NCBI RefSeq assembly: GCF_024679245.1
Contig: NC_090172.1
Span: 6,991,233 to 7,055,232 of the forward strand
Source: Pseudorasbora parva
Lineage: Eukaryota > Chordata > Actinopteri > Cypriniformes > Gobionidae
Length of the DNA: 64,000 nt
Direction: 5' to 3'
Under the pieces are notes generated by a model. That model did not search any database. It worked only from the letters and a program-made list of their open reading frames with translations, and was not told the DNA's origin. A program made the translations under genes and the position numbers. Numbering within the stretch: position 1 is the first letter of the stretch; each line of letters begins with the position of its first letter. Of the stretch, positions 37,801-63,120 are shown one piece after another.

Positions 37801-40800
37801 CATTGGGCTGTGATTATGGGGCTTATTTCAACCGACACAGGAAAGACCTCAATTGGATAGATCTACAACCAGTCAGAGCTACAGACTACAGAGCTACAGA
37901 TGCTAAAGCCATCTTTCCCATCGACAAATGCCTTGATCGCGGTCCTCTGTACCTCTTTTAAAATGAACGTGCTGCGGATATTTTCTATCACAGACGAGAT
38001 GACGGAATCTACACATCTCAATTCTTCAACAACAGCCATCATTGTTGTAAACGAATTCAACCCAAGCGCTCTTTGATGATGGGGCTGATTACGTTTCTAG
38101 TGATAATCTGTCAATCATCACCCGACAATGTGAATGGTCCGAACAGTTTCTGTTCGGGCATAATACGAAACGAGTCCAGACCGAACTTCATGTTATGTTA
38201 TGGGCGGAGCTAAATTCAGCTGGCATCCAGGCTAGGAATAACATAGTTTAATATGAAAAAGTGGTGGCATATCTCTTTAAACTAAACATGTCAACCCTGA
38301 GAAATTTATTTGAGAATATTATTAGAGAATTTATTTATATATATAATATGATGTGTAATATAGTTCACTTAATTTCAGTTGTTTACAAAATTATGGTAAC
38401 AGGGTTGACCTTTTTAAGATTGTTCTCCAACTTCAGTGTGGCACAGACTAAAAAGATCACTATGAATGAATGAGTGGAAAATGGGGATAAAAGGGTTGAT
38501 AACGATGTTTTTTGTTAGTATCGCATTAGAGTCCAATTCTCACTATTAACTAGTTGCTTAGCATGCATATTACTAGGATATTGGCTGTTTATTAGTACTT
38601 ATATAGCACATATTAATGCCTTATTCTGCATGACCTTATTCTACATCCCATAATCCTACCCAATACCTAATGTAAAATCCTAATTACCGCTCATTAATAG
38701 TTAGGTCTTTTTTTGGCAAAAGTTAATAATCTAAAGTGTGATCAAAGTAGGTTTTTGTGTGAATGTTAGTCTTTATTGCCATATTTTATCAAAATGTGTA
38801 TTTGTCAAAAATTATAAACTTTTAAAAGAAAATTGACAGAATTTGTGCTCTGTGACTATTGGATGGTTGACACTCAACAAATAATGTTTGAAAATTTGTG
38901 CACCAACTGAAAATTATGTACACTAAAATATCTTGGTTCATCAAAATGAAAATTGATTAAAAATGAGAAACCGATATTGTCAATCCAGCCTCAGCATTCG
39001 CAAGGCTGACTTGTTTTAATCTGTTATAGATTTTTCTGATTGTGTGCATGAAATAGACGCTGGTGCGGTCTCAACCTGCCATGGGAGACGTGCTAATTTA
39101 ACATTGCCCTGTTCGGTCAATGATTTCGGCCCTCAAACTCTTTTGGCCAAAATCAAACATTTATTTTCGCTCCATCACTAATGCCAGACTACACAATATC
39201 CGTCAGATTTTGGCACAATCCTGTAGTCTGAACCTGGCAGAACATCAACAAAGCTATTGACTTTGTAATAGAAAAGGTTTTTTCTCTCTCTCTTTTTTTT
39301 CGTATGGACTCAAGCTCATTACCCATATTCCTGTCTCTGCCTACAGAAATAGATCAAAACAAAGATCGCATGTTGGAGATTCTGGAAGGGAAGGGCCTGA
39401 GCTTCTTATTCCCTCTCATGAAGCTGGAGAAAGAGTTACTGAAGCAGATCAAAGCAGATCCTGCCCCGCAAACTATCTACAAGTGGATCAAGGACAACAT
39501 TTCTCTGAAGCTGCACACTGATAAGGGTTTCGTTAACATTCTGATGACCAGGTATGATGATGGACCTGCTGGCAGAGTTCTTCTATAAGCACTTGATGGT
39601 TTATTCTATGTACACTTGATTAACCCCACAAATTCTTCTAGTTTTTTGCAGTACATCTTCCACGAGATGTATTCCACTGAAGGAGAAGACCAATTATCTT
39701 CACCTACAAAAGAGCAGCTTGACCAAGAAAAGCAGCTGCTACTTGCCTTCAAACCGGTGATGCAAAAATTCCTGCATGATCACGTGGACCTGCAAGTCAG
39801 TGCACTGTATGCGCTGCAAGTCCACTGCAATGCCCATGCTTTTCCCAAAGGTATGTCTAAAATCTCCCACAGTCTTAGGGTGTGTTCACACTTGTCATCT
39901 TTGGTTTGATTAAAGCAAACCCTGCTGCGATTGCTCTGTTAGTGTGGTTCATTTGAATAAGTGTGAACGCTGCCATCTGAACCCTGGTGCGCACCAAACA
40001 AGAGGACCGAGACCGCTGAAAAGATGAGTGTTGGTCCGCTTCCAAACCAACTCTGGTGCAGCTGGAAAACTCTTTACTAGCTGGTCCATATACTGTCATA
40101 AGTAAGCTATGCACATACAATGAGCGCATTTTTTCCAGAAAACCGCATTGGTTTGTAGGTTTTATCTCAATTAGCTTTATGTCATTAAAGATGACTAATC
40201 AGGTTGTGAACATAGGTGCTTTTAGGCTCAGTATCTTTTAGCCTGATGTGGTCGTACTCAATTCTAGTCAGAATATGAGTCTGAAACTGCTACATGGGCT
40301 GTGATTATGAGGCGTGTTTCAACCGAACCAGGGAAGACCTCAATTGGATAGACCTACAACTAGGGCTGTACTAGAATAATCGAATATTCGTTCGGTGAGG
40401 TGGCATTCGATTTTCAGTATTGAGATTCGAATATTCGTGTGTTTTTTTTTTTCAACACGTGACTTCCGTCGCGGACTCATTCTCACTCGTGCTTGAAATA
40501 ATAATAATAAATTTAAAAAAACACCGCAACATGCTTTCAATAAAAGCATCGCGCATTTTAAAGATTTAAATTAACAAAAAGTCAGAATAAGACAAAATAA
40601 ATCCCTTATATAGAATAAAACTAATTGTAATATATATTACTTTTTGTGTCATTTTAAAACAATTCATTTATTCTTATTCAACTGTTTATAAGCATGCTAC
40701 CGTGTTCTTTATTTATTACAGTTCATTGAAATCACTGTGTGTTACTAATTTAATTTCTGTTTTGGGATTCATTTGTTTTAAAGAAAGGTTCGTTATTAAT

Positions 40801-43225
40801 ACCTTATTAAAGTTCTTGCTCTCAACAGACTTTGTGTTTTGTATCACTTGTGCACTGTCCGTTTTCGGAGCATAAACCTGCCCGTGTAATATTTAAAAGA
40901 TTATTAAATGTTTATTAATATTTAAAGAATGTGTGCCACCTGATCATATTGCACCAAATGCAACACTGCACTGAGTATTGCAGTACACATTTACGATGCC
41001 GAAGAGTGAAACGTGAAGTCGTGAAAGATGATACAAATGCAAACCGACACTATTATTATATATTTAGCCCCACCCACCGAAGCTTCGAATATTCGATATT
41101 GATTGCCACCTAAGCTTCGAAGCTCAAAAAATGGCATTCGAAACAGCCCTACCTACAACCAATCAGAGCAACGAAGCGACGCATTGTCAAATGTCAACAG
41201 AGCTCAACTGCACTGTGTTGCCAAGTCCGCGTTTTTTTTCTGCGCAGGTTGTTTTCTATATGTCCGCGGGATGAAGCTACTATGTGATGTATAGACCCAT
41301 GAGTGTGAATTTTAGCAGGCAACCTAGTCAAAATAACACACATTTTACCCCCCAAACGCCATTTTTCCCCCGGAGAACCCCCTGAGAAGCTATTGTTTAG
41401 GGCTAATAGTTGGCGGGTTTTGTTGTAAAAACATGGCAACCCTGTCTGCACGCGCACTGGAATAAACCATCTTTGCCTGTGTTGTAAAAACATAAAATAA
41501 TTTAATGATACACAGAGTACTTACCCAACATGATCATCATTTCTGAGAGAAATTGTAAAGGTGAATGCATATACAAACAAGCTCTCCGTTTAGGATTCGT
41601 GTAAATATAATCCAAGCCCCTTTGATGACGTGCATGATTACGTTACTGTTCATCTGTCCGTCATCGTCTAAAGCCCACCCTGATGATTTCATTGGTCCGA
41701 ACTGTTTCTGTTCGGGGATAATTACTCCTCTATGGAGAAAGGCTAGACCGAACTGACGGACCTAAAAAAATTGTGGGCGGGGCTAAGTTCGGCTGGCATC
41801 CAGGCTAAGTATCTTAAGGTTGGGTGGACTAAATAGGCTTTTGGGTCCAGATCAAGAGAACCAAACTAAAGTGTGAACACACCCTTAGGCTGCATGTCCA
41901 CAAAAGTGTTTTTTTTATCCTGCTGAAAACGCCACGCTGTAGGCACTTAAGCATTTTGGCAGCGCAGTTTGTTTTTGTTTTTTTTTCAGTTGAGACTCTT
42001 GGCTTATGATACGGAAGTGTTACTGGTATCTAATTTCACAGGTAGTTTGTTTCTGTATTGATTCTATGTAAAAATGCTGATACAAAGTAATTTGCTCTGG
42101 CTCTTGTTAAATGATTTTGTTCTGTTCTTATGCTGCTTGTTTTCATCTGTTGAGGTTGCACAAGCAGAATGTGTCGGTTGGTCGGTGTTGTATTTGTCCC
42201 GCCCTTCCTCCACTGTGATTGGACGGCGATGAGCGTTGCATTTACTCAGTTGAACTGTCGGTGACCAGTAAAAGAAACTGAATGCTTTGCGCTTGAGTGT
42301 GTAATATTCGTTCAGTGCAGTAATCTTCGTAAAGCTCATGGCGTTCTGAAAACACGGCACTCCCATTGAAAACAATTGAATACGCTAGCCAGCCGTGTTA
42401 AACCCTTTAGTGGGCGGCCTTAGACAACCTGAAATAAGAAATAATAATCCCCCCAGATATGGAGGAATATCTATTTATCCATCTATCAGAGAATGTTTTT
42501 TTTTTATATATATATATAAATCTATATAGAATGGAAAACTTTTATTTAATATTTATTTGTAGTAGATTTTTTTTATTCTTTGTTTAAAATATATTTAATG
42601 TAAGTTTAGCACAAAAAAAAATGTTTAATACATTTTAAAATGAAAGTTTACATTTTTGTATGTATTTTGGTTTTATAATTTTTATAATAAAGTAACTAAA
42701 TTAATGAAATTTATTCCATAAAAGTATATATCGTAATAAAAATAACGCATAAAATATAATATATTTTATAAATGTTTTTTTGTTTTTAGAGTATATCTTA
42801 TGCGGTGCGTGTAATTCAGAACGATTGAAAGTCATGGTTATTCGTTGGTCTAAAGGTGTGGTAACCGTGGAGTTTGTTTACTGTGAGATTTGAAGTAATT
42901 TGAGGAAATGCTTGTTTTCCTGTTTTTAATCGTCTCTTATCTCCTTAGGAATGTTACTCCGCTACTTTGTCAACTTTTATGATATGGAAATAATTGAAGA
43001 AGAGGCCTTCCTAGCATGGAAAGAAGATATTACCCAGGAGTTTCCGGGGAAAGGAAAAGCATTGTTTCAGGTAATGTTCTCCACGATTATCCTAGCCGTT
43101 TACGATGGCAACCTTTCACACGTTTGACATGATTTATTTTTTCTTTCCTCGTTGTTTAGGTGAACCAGTGGCTCACCTGGCTGGAGACGGCGGAAGAGGA
43201 AGAGTCTGAAGAGGAAGCTGACTAA
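25855..43225 (+). CDS. eif4g2: eIF4G2 (DAP5/p97/NAT1), translation initiation factor, GUG start
   Basis: Coding exons: 25855-25895, 26109-26174, 27969-28094, 28350-28452, 31682-31813, 32199-32265, 32359-32510, 32599-32709, 32788-32970, 33140-33278, 33380-33513, 33607-33714, 35157-35285, 35369-35470, 35559-35774, 35863-36121, 39347-39551, 39642-39850, 42949-43070, 43160-43225. All introns are GT-AG. They join to 2,670 nt, 889 residues (human is about 907). Order: Gly-rich N-terminus, MIF4G about 77-305 (binds eIF4A/eIF3 in the family), Gln/Pro linker, MA3 about 525-655, W2 about 700-886, acidic tail ending EEEESEEEAD. The N-terminal eIF4E-binding part of eIF4G is absent, as in all DAP5, so it serves cap-independent or alternative translation in the cytoplasm. 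Start: GTG at 25855 with A at -3 and G at +4; the first in-frame ATG is residue 202, inside MIF4G. Which teleost paralogue (a or b) is not resolved. Confidence 0.96.
26281..26298. repeat. Poly-G run in eif4g2 intron 3
   Basis: About 18 G residues, a possible quadruplex former on the non-template strand of intron 3. Confidence 0.85.
28761..30355. mobile_element. TTAA-flanked GTTCACCC-type element in eif4g2 intron 5, split by a hAT
   Basis: TTAA at 28757-28760 and 30356-30359. The left tip is AGGGTTATTTTACCCAAAAAT; the right end reads TTTTAGGTGAACC. It is interrupted by the hAT at 28,886-30,112. The two halves share the layout of the copy at 23,300-24,002 (GTATATGGCATTCTT left, GGACATTTTTAATATAACT right). 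Confidence 0.6.
28886..30112. mobile_element. hAT element nested in intron 5
   Basis: Perfect 15-bp inverted tips, CAATGTTCCCTCTAA and its complement (one base differs beyond). Flanking 8-mers are GTTCTGGC (28878-28885) and GTCCTGGC (30113-30120), 7 of 8. Length 1,227 bp. I find no transposase in it. Confidence 0.72.
33897..34200 (+). mobile_element. PIF/Harbinger transposase remnant in eif4g2 intron 13
   Basis: A plus frame at about 34,005-34,155 reads VGVRNKDWWDVVLLHFTDNE, a stop (TAG where the family has Trp), then KDNFRMTRQSFDTLFN. The DWW, NFRM-R-SF pattern is the N-terminal part of Harbinger transposases. It is upstream of the DDE core, which is absent here. Sense orientation in the host intron; a non-functional relic. 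Confidence 0.6.
34340..34975. mobile_element. MITE-like inverted repeat in eif4g2 intron 13
   Basis: AAGATGTGTTTTGGTCGATT then GGATCACAAG on the left, with the inverted CTTGTGATCTGATCAACC then AAAACACATCTT on the right; both sit beside a TTTACACCTGG-like block. Exact ends were not found. Confidence 0.5.
36641..36974. mobile_element. Small MITE in eif4g2 intron 17
   Basis: Flanked by GTAGTTAC (36633-36640) and GTAGTTAT (36975-36982). Ends read CTAGACTGGG and, inward from the right, TTGTCTGGCT. The TIR match is weak, so the boundaries are tentative. Confidence 0.4.
37145..38276. mobile_element. TTAA-flanked ACTCCACC element in intron 17, split by TAGCCTG copy 3
   Basis: TTAA at 37141-37144 and 38277-38280. 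Long inverted ends: AGGGATACTCCACCGC then TTTTTCATATTA, against AGAGATATGCCACCAC then TTTTTCATATTA read inward from the right. The halves also carry GTTATTCCCTTAACTAAGAC and its inverted partner. Insertion of the 37,747-38,234 element separates the right tip. Confidence 0.75.
37747..38234 (-). mobile_element. TAGCCTG-ended element, copy 3 (empty site of the hAT), helicase remnant
   Basis: 488 bp, from TAGCCTGATGTGG to CATCCAGGCTA. Flanking 9-mers are GTAATAACA (37738-37746) and GGAATAACA (38235-38243), 8 of 9. A minus frame reads TFILKEVQRTAIKAFVDGKD, the same RecQ-like region as copies 1 and 2, with the Walker A lost. Its first 130 bases match the left part of copy 4 without the hAT insertion. 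Confidence 0.75.
38525..38740. repeat. Dispersed fish repeat in intron 17
   Basis: The run TTAACTAGTTGCTTAGCATG through ATTGGCTGTTTATTAGTACT and CATCCCATAATCCTACCCAA is a sequence I recall as highly repeated in zebrafish and carp genomes. No coding content. Confidence 0.5.
40239..41807 (-). mobile_element. TAGCCTG-ended element, copy 4 (middle nest layer)
   Basis: It starts TAGCCTGATGTGG and ends CATCCAGGCTA. Flanking 9-mers are AGTATCTTT (40230-40238) and AGTATCTTA (41808-41816), 8 of 9. Its own sequence is 40,239-40,360 plus 41,160-41,807. The inner part matches 11,415-12,005 inverted. No helicase fragment is visible in this copy, so it is a deletion derivative. Confidence 0.75.
40361..41151. 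mobile_element. hAT element (innermost nest layer)
   Basis: 791 bp, tips TAGGGCTGT and ACAGCCCTA, exact 8-bp duplication CCTACAAC at 40353-40360 and 41152-41159. Subterminal sequence contains CGAATATTCG and CTTCGAAGC palindromic runs. No transposase seen. The paralogous copy at 37,747 has a single CTACAACC at the matching point, confirming the insertion. Confidence 0.85.
41888..42423. mobile_element. Possible MITE in intron 19, directly after the nest
   Basis: It starts GGCTGCATGTCCACAAAAG and ends TTTAGTGGGCGGCC, which are loosely inverted. It abuts the TTA of the Harbinger-like MITE. Boundaries and class uncertain. Confidence 0.4.
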
Positions 43226-44275
43226 AGAACCAGCCAAAGCCTTGATGTACTCGCCTGTCTCATCTCTCCTGTTTAGTTTCACGATCTCCTCTTTCACCTG
43301 TATTAACCGCTCACTGCTGTTTTCTGCAGTGTCGAGCCAACGTATTACTTCACGCTTCATCGTTTAAAGCATGTAATTACTAGCATCTGTTAAGAACCAC
43401 CTCAGATAAATGGTATTAACAGCTTGGAACTGCTTCGTTTACTTTTTTAATATATTTTTTGCTTTTAAAACATGTATTTGCAAGAGCCTTTTCTGCTGCT
43501 GTTCATTTCAGCACAAAACTATAGAAATGCACTTTTGCTCAGTGTCATATTTCGAGTTACTGCAATATTCACTTTTTGTTTGTTACAAAGAATCCTCATT
43601 AATCATTGGTTACCATCAATGCTTTGTTTATACCTCACAGTAGTTGGCGTTGTATGCGGTGTGTAATGGGGTCAAATGAAAACTCCCGGTCTGCAAGGTG
43701 CTTGAGTCTGTGAAAAATGGTTTACTTTCCAGTTGTTATATGATTGTAAAATGTATTTGTTTTTTTTACTCTCCCCCTCCCTCCTGTTTCCTATAATGAT
43801 GAACAAAGCCATGTGGGAGAGATGAAATAATGCGGCCTTTTTTAATTTTATTTTTTCCGCCTCAACCCATGTTCGTCCCCTCCACTACTTGTCAAGCTGA
43901 TACTTGAATTTCTTTCTTTACAGCATGTTCAGGGATTACAAAACACAGCCTGTTTAGATGCAACAATTTGATCCAAACAGAAATGTGTAATTTTTTTAAT
44001 GCATTTTAATTGGTAAAATAAAGATGAAAGGAGATGAGAAATTTGGTATGGATGTTCAATTTTCAAATCACTGTTTTGCAACCTAACAATGTCTATGGAT
44101 ATTATACATATTTATTAAATCATGAGGGGGAAGTTGAAGCTTTATCATTAGGCAGGACAACTAATGGTGACCCACTCGTGTGGCATCTGTACAATGGTTT
44201 GCTGTTTAAAGTGTTACTGTAAGGTGCAAGAGCTCCGAATGTTCAGTGTACCACTGTTGCTTTCAATAAAGTTAC
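43226..44275 (+). other. eif4g2: eif4g2 3'UTR with two poly(A) signals
   Basis: After the TAA at 43223-43225, canonical AATAAA signals occur at 44017-44022 and 44265-44270, giving about 0.8 and 1.05 kb UTRs. T-rich stretches lie throughout. The end is placed shortly after the second signal. Confidence 0.65.
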
Positions 44276-44289
44276 ACACCAGCATTTAT

Positions 44290-44499
44290 TTGGCCTTATT
44301 GTAATGTGCTTTGAGCATGAATATGTGGAACAATGAACTTTTGTCACCAACCTTGTGTTTAGTGAAGGTCAATACTCCAGTTTTAAAATCATGAAAAATG
44401 TTTTTTTGGTTTTTGGATGAAAGTTTTGAAGTCAAATTTCAACTTCTCTTATGTTTATATCCGAAAACGCTACTGGCTACACTTGCAATGTTCAGGTCA

Positions 44500-44533
<34 letters not shown>

Positions 44534-45679
44534 TTTGCACAAGTCCAGTGTTTCTGAACACCTAGCTCAGCGTTTACCCGAATATCAACAGAAGTCATTG
44601 TCACTACTTGTGTATTTGATAATGTATGCTTGATTTACAAATGTTTCTTTATTCAGGAATAAAAAATTAAACAATGCTTAGAATCCCTAATCGGAAATGA
44701 AATGTAAGATGATGTTATGGTATGTTAAGTCAGAATATACTGTACTGGTATATGAGACGCCCCATAATCAATGCTTTATGTAATATTTTTTAATCTGTTC
44801 ATTTTTAGCGGTTTTCCGTAGTTCTTATGTAACTTTCTCATTCGTATTGTGCAATGCTTTCAATAGGTAGGCTATTATTGTATTATTATTGCCATGTTGG
44901 AAACATTTTCTAATAAATTATGAGGAAAAATGGCACACTGCCAGACTAATTGCATTACTACTGTTTAAAAAAAAAGTATATATAAAGAAATTAGTGCTTT
45001 TTTTCAACAAGTATACATTAAATTGATTTAAAAAGTGACAGGAAAGACTATTAAAGTATCATGGTTTTCACAAAATATAAAGCAGCAATGTTTTAATAAG
45101 CAAATGCAGCATAGAATGTTTTCTGAAAGATCATGTGACACTGAAGACGAGTCATGATGCTAAAATTTAATCTTTGCCGTCAAAGGAATTATCACATTTT
45201 AAAATGTACTAAAGCAGAATACTGCTACTTTAAATTTTAATATTTTTAAATAGTCATGTTTTTAAAATATTAGTATTTCACTCTAATGCTAAAACTCGGA
45301 AAGAAAAATCCTTTATTATCATTATAATACAAATTGAAATATCTCCATATTTCTTCATAATTATTATTATTTTTTCGTTAGTCACTCATTACTCCTGTGT
45401 GTGTGTGTGTGTGGTTTTTTTTTTTTTTTTTGTGCAAATATTTAACAAATAAAAAGTCTTAAAAACAGCTTGTGACTAAACCTGGTAACCCCATTGGCTC
45501 GTTAAACCGTCGTTAAACCTCCACCACCTCTAAAGTGGATGAAGTGACTGTCTCTGCTTGTTCGCAATGCAAAGGTAAATAAATAACTTTTTGTTTGAAC
45601 AAGTACATAGTTTTCTGTACTCAAGAAAACCTATAATTATATAAGACACTTTCTCCACTCTTACATAAAACATTAGTCG

Positions 45680-45681
<2 letters not shown>
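44290..45681. other. Tail-to-tail spacer, no gene seen
   Basis: AT-rich, with an (ATT)n run at about 44,510-44,534 and a (GT)n run near 45,397. No coding region recognised. Confidence 0.55.

Positions 45682-45749
<68 letters not shown>
45682..45749. repeat. (TA)n microsatellite, left arm
   Basis: 68 bp of TA ending exactly at the first base of the hAT element. Confidence 0.92.
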
Positions 45750-45752
<3 letters not shown>

Positions 45753-46561
45753 TGGCGGCTACTGGTCTGTCAGAGAGGGGAAGCTCATTTTCGGCCTACA
45801 TCATAAAATTGTCTATTTATTTAAAAGTAAATTCTGCCCTTTGTTCCTTTTCAAGAAAATGGTCTCTGACCCTGTCGTACCAACTAGGAGTCTTTTCAAG
45901 TGACTTGACCAGTGTCCTCTCAATTGCCAGCAGAGCTGTAAAAAAATATTAAACTCTGTAAAACTGAAACAAGGAATGTGGTGTATAATTGTGTGAAATG
46001 TATGATGAAAAATAAGCAATTTCGCCAAGCAAATATCAAAGAAATAGGTTGCAGCAGCTTTTATTTCGACTGAACTTGAGAAATCCGCGATGGGACTGAG
46101 CACCCTTCAGTGATTCCTTATAGTACAGAATCGCTGTCAGTCAAAAGGAGATGCAGACCCTCCAATCATCACGCAGAAGCTCGGAGTCCGGGCCAGCCCA
46201 CTCTCCATTCACTCCCAGAGACGCTGAGCGTCCGTGGGCGGGACATAATCGCAGCGTTTATCCAATGACCGTCTAGTTTCGAAGCGCTGAAAAAAACCGT
46301 TCAAAGCAGCCCCATTGAAGTCAATGGACGCTGGGCTTCAATAGGGAAATGCACTGATGTTGCGGGAATGTATGAGAAGGAAATCAAGTCAGCCGACCTG
46401 CTATATGTAACTTGATTCTGAACGAACTCGTCTTTGAGATGAACGTTTTCTAACGCATTTTTAGTCAATAAAATGTTAATACAATAGTACATATTTGACC
46501 ATTAATTTTGTGACATTATAAGGGAAGCCGAGCTTCCCTTGCAGTCTTAAAGAAATCGCCA

Positions 46562-46564
<3 letters not shown>
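45750..46564. mobile_element. hAT-type MITE inserted in a TA microsatellite
   Basis: 815 bp with tips CAGTGGCGGCTACT and, read inward from the right, CAGTGGCGATTTCT. Just inside lies GGGGAAGCTC on the left and GGGAAGCTCGG on the right. CAGTGGCG tips suggest hAT. Because both flanks are TA repeats, the target duplication cannot be told from the array. Confidence 0.7.

Positions 46565-46621
<57 letters not shown>
46565..46621. repeat. (TA)n microsatellite, right arm
   Basis: About 57 bp of TA directly after the MITE. Confidence 0.92.
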
Positions 46622-46624
<3 letters not shown>

Positions 46625-47059
46625 TTTAAAGACTAATGTTTCATGTAAGAGTGGAGAAAATGTCTTAATCTAGCATTTGTCGTCGAGTTAGAGCCAGTAC
46701 TGTCTTAAATAGCCAGTGAGATTTAAACCAAATGACAAAAAACGGAAGTCCCACCACAGATAGCTACAATAAACTTCATAACCTGCTAATTCAAACGTAA
46801 CGCATATTTATGTCATTATATGAGGTAAATTCGGCGGAGGTGATGGCCACTTTTGTCCTCACGTATAGTAAAATATTATGACCACCAAAAAGTGAGGACA
46901 TTACTGGTTTATATAGGCTTATACGTTTTTATATGTATTTGTATAGCATGTATTTGTGTACAATTTGCTTATTCTTGTTGCAACTAGGCTAATGTACAAA
47001 TTCAGAATGGGTAAAAGTTCCAAAAAGCTGCAATAGTCCCAGAAAACACAAAATAGAAA
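46622..47059. other. Spacer before ctr9 3' end, no gene seen
   Basis: No ORF or repeat I can name. Confidence 0.5.
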
Positions 47060-47369
47060 AATGTTTCAAAATATTTTTATTCAAAGGCATTTCATATTGT
47101 ACACCAACTCTGAATCACAGCTTGTGATTGTGCCTCAAGACTACAGAGCACAATATATGCTGTAATACTCATCAAAAACATCTGTTAAAGAGACATTTCT
47201 TACTCAAAAGACCGAACAGACAACGCGTTCATTTTGAGGAAAAAAAAAAAAAACATTTCTGAGAAACATTATCCTGGATGACATAACCGTGTACGCTATG
47301 ATCTGAACATTGCAAGAACAGCCTTTTTCTTTTTTTTTCTTTTTTCAACAGACCGAATGGTCAGTAAAT
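47060..47369 (-). other. ctr9: ctr9 3'UTR with poly(A) signal
   Basis: On the minus strand AATAAA lies at 47081-47076, about 290 bases after the TGA stop at 47372-47370. The cleavage site is inferred, not seen. Confidence 0.65.
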
Positions 47370-62944
<15,575 letters not shown>

Positions 62945-63120
62945 GGTTACGAATCAAGCCTTAACCCCAATATTGTAGGTTTTGGTTTGTACTTGTTCGT
63001 ATCCAGCAGCAGCCTCACACACTCACCACCTGAAGCTGAACAACAAAATACACTACACTTCCGGGTTAGCGGTCACACGCTTCAAAAGCAAAGTCCGCGG
63101 AAACCCCTTCATCTTTGTTT
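62945..63120 (-). promoter_or_regulatory. ctr9: ctr9 promoter and 5'UTR
   Basis: On the minus strand a CCCGGAAGT ETS/GABP-type site lies at 63065-63057, about 115 bases upstream of the ATG (62944-62942). The start context is GTAACCATGT. No TATA box is seen close by, as expected for a housekeeping gene. The transcription start itself is inferred. Confidence 0.55.

Larger units (their letters stand above)
39878..41884. mobile_element. Harbinger-like MITE in intron 19 (outermost nest layer)
   Basis: Perfect 16-bp tips, GGGTGTGTTCACACTT left and its inverse right, flanked by TTA at 39875-39877 and 41885-41887. A 3-bp TTA duplication is typical of PIF/Harbinger. Its own sequence is 39,878-40,229 plus 41,817-41,884; everything between is later insertion. 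Confidence 0.7.
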
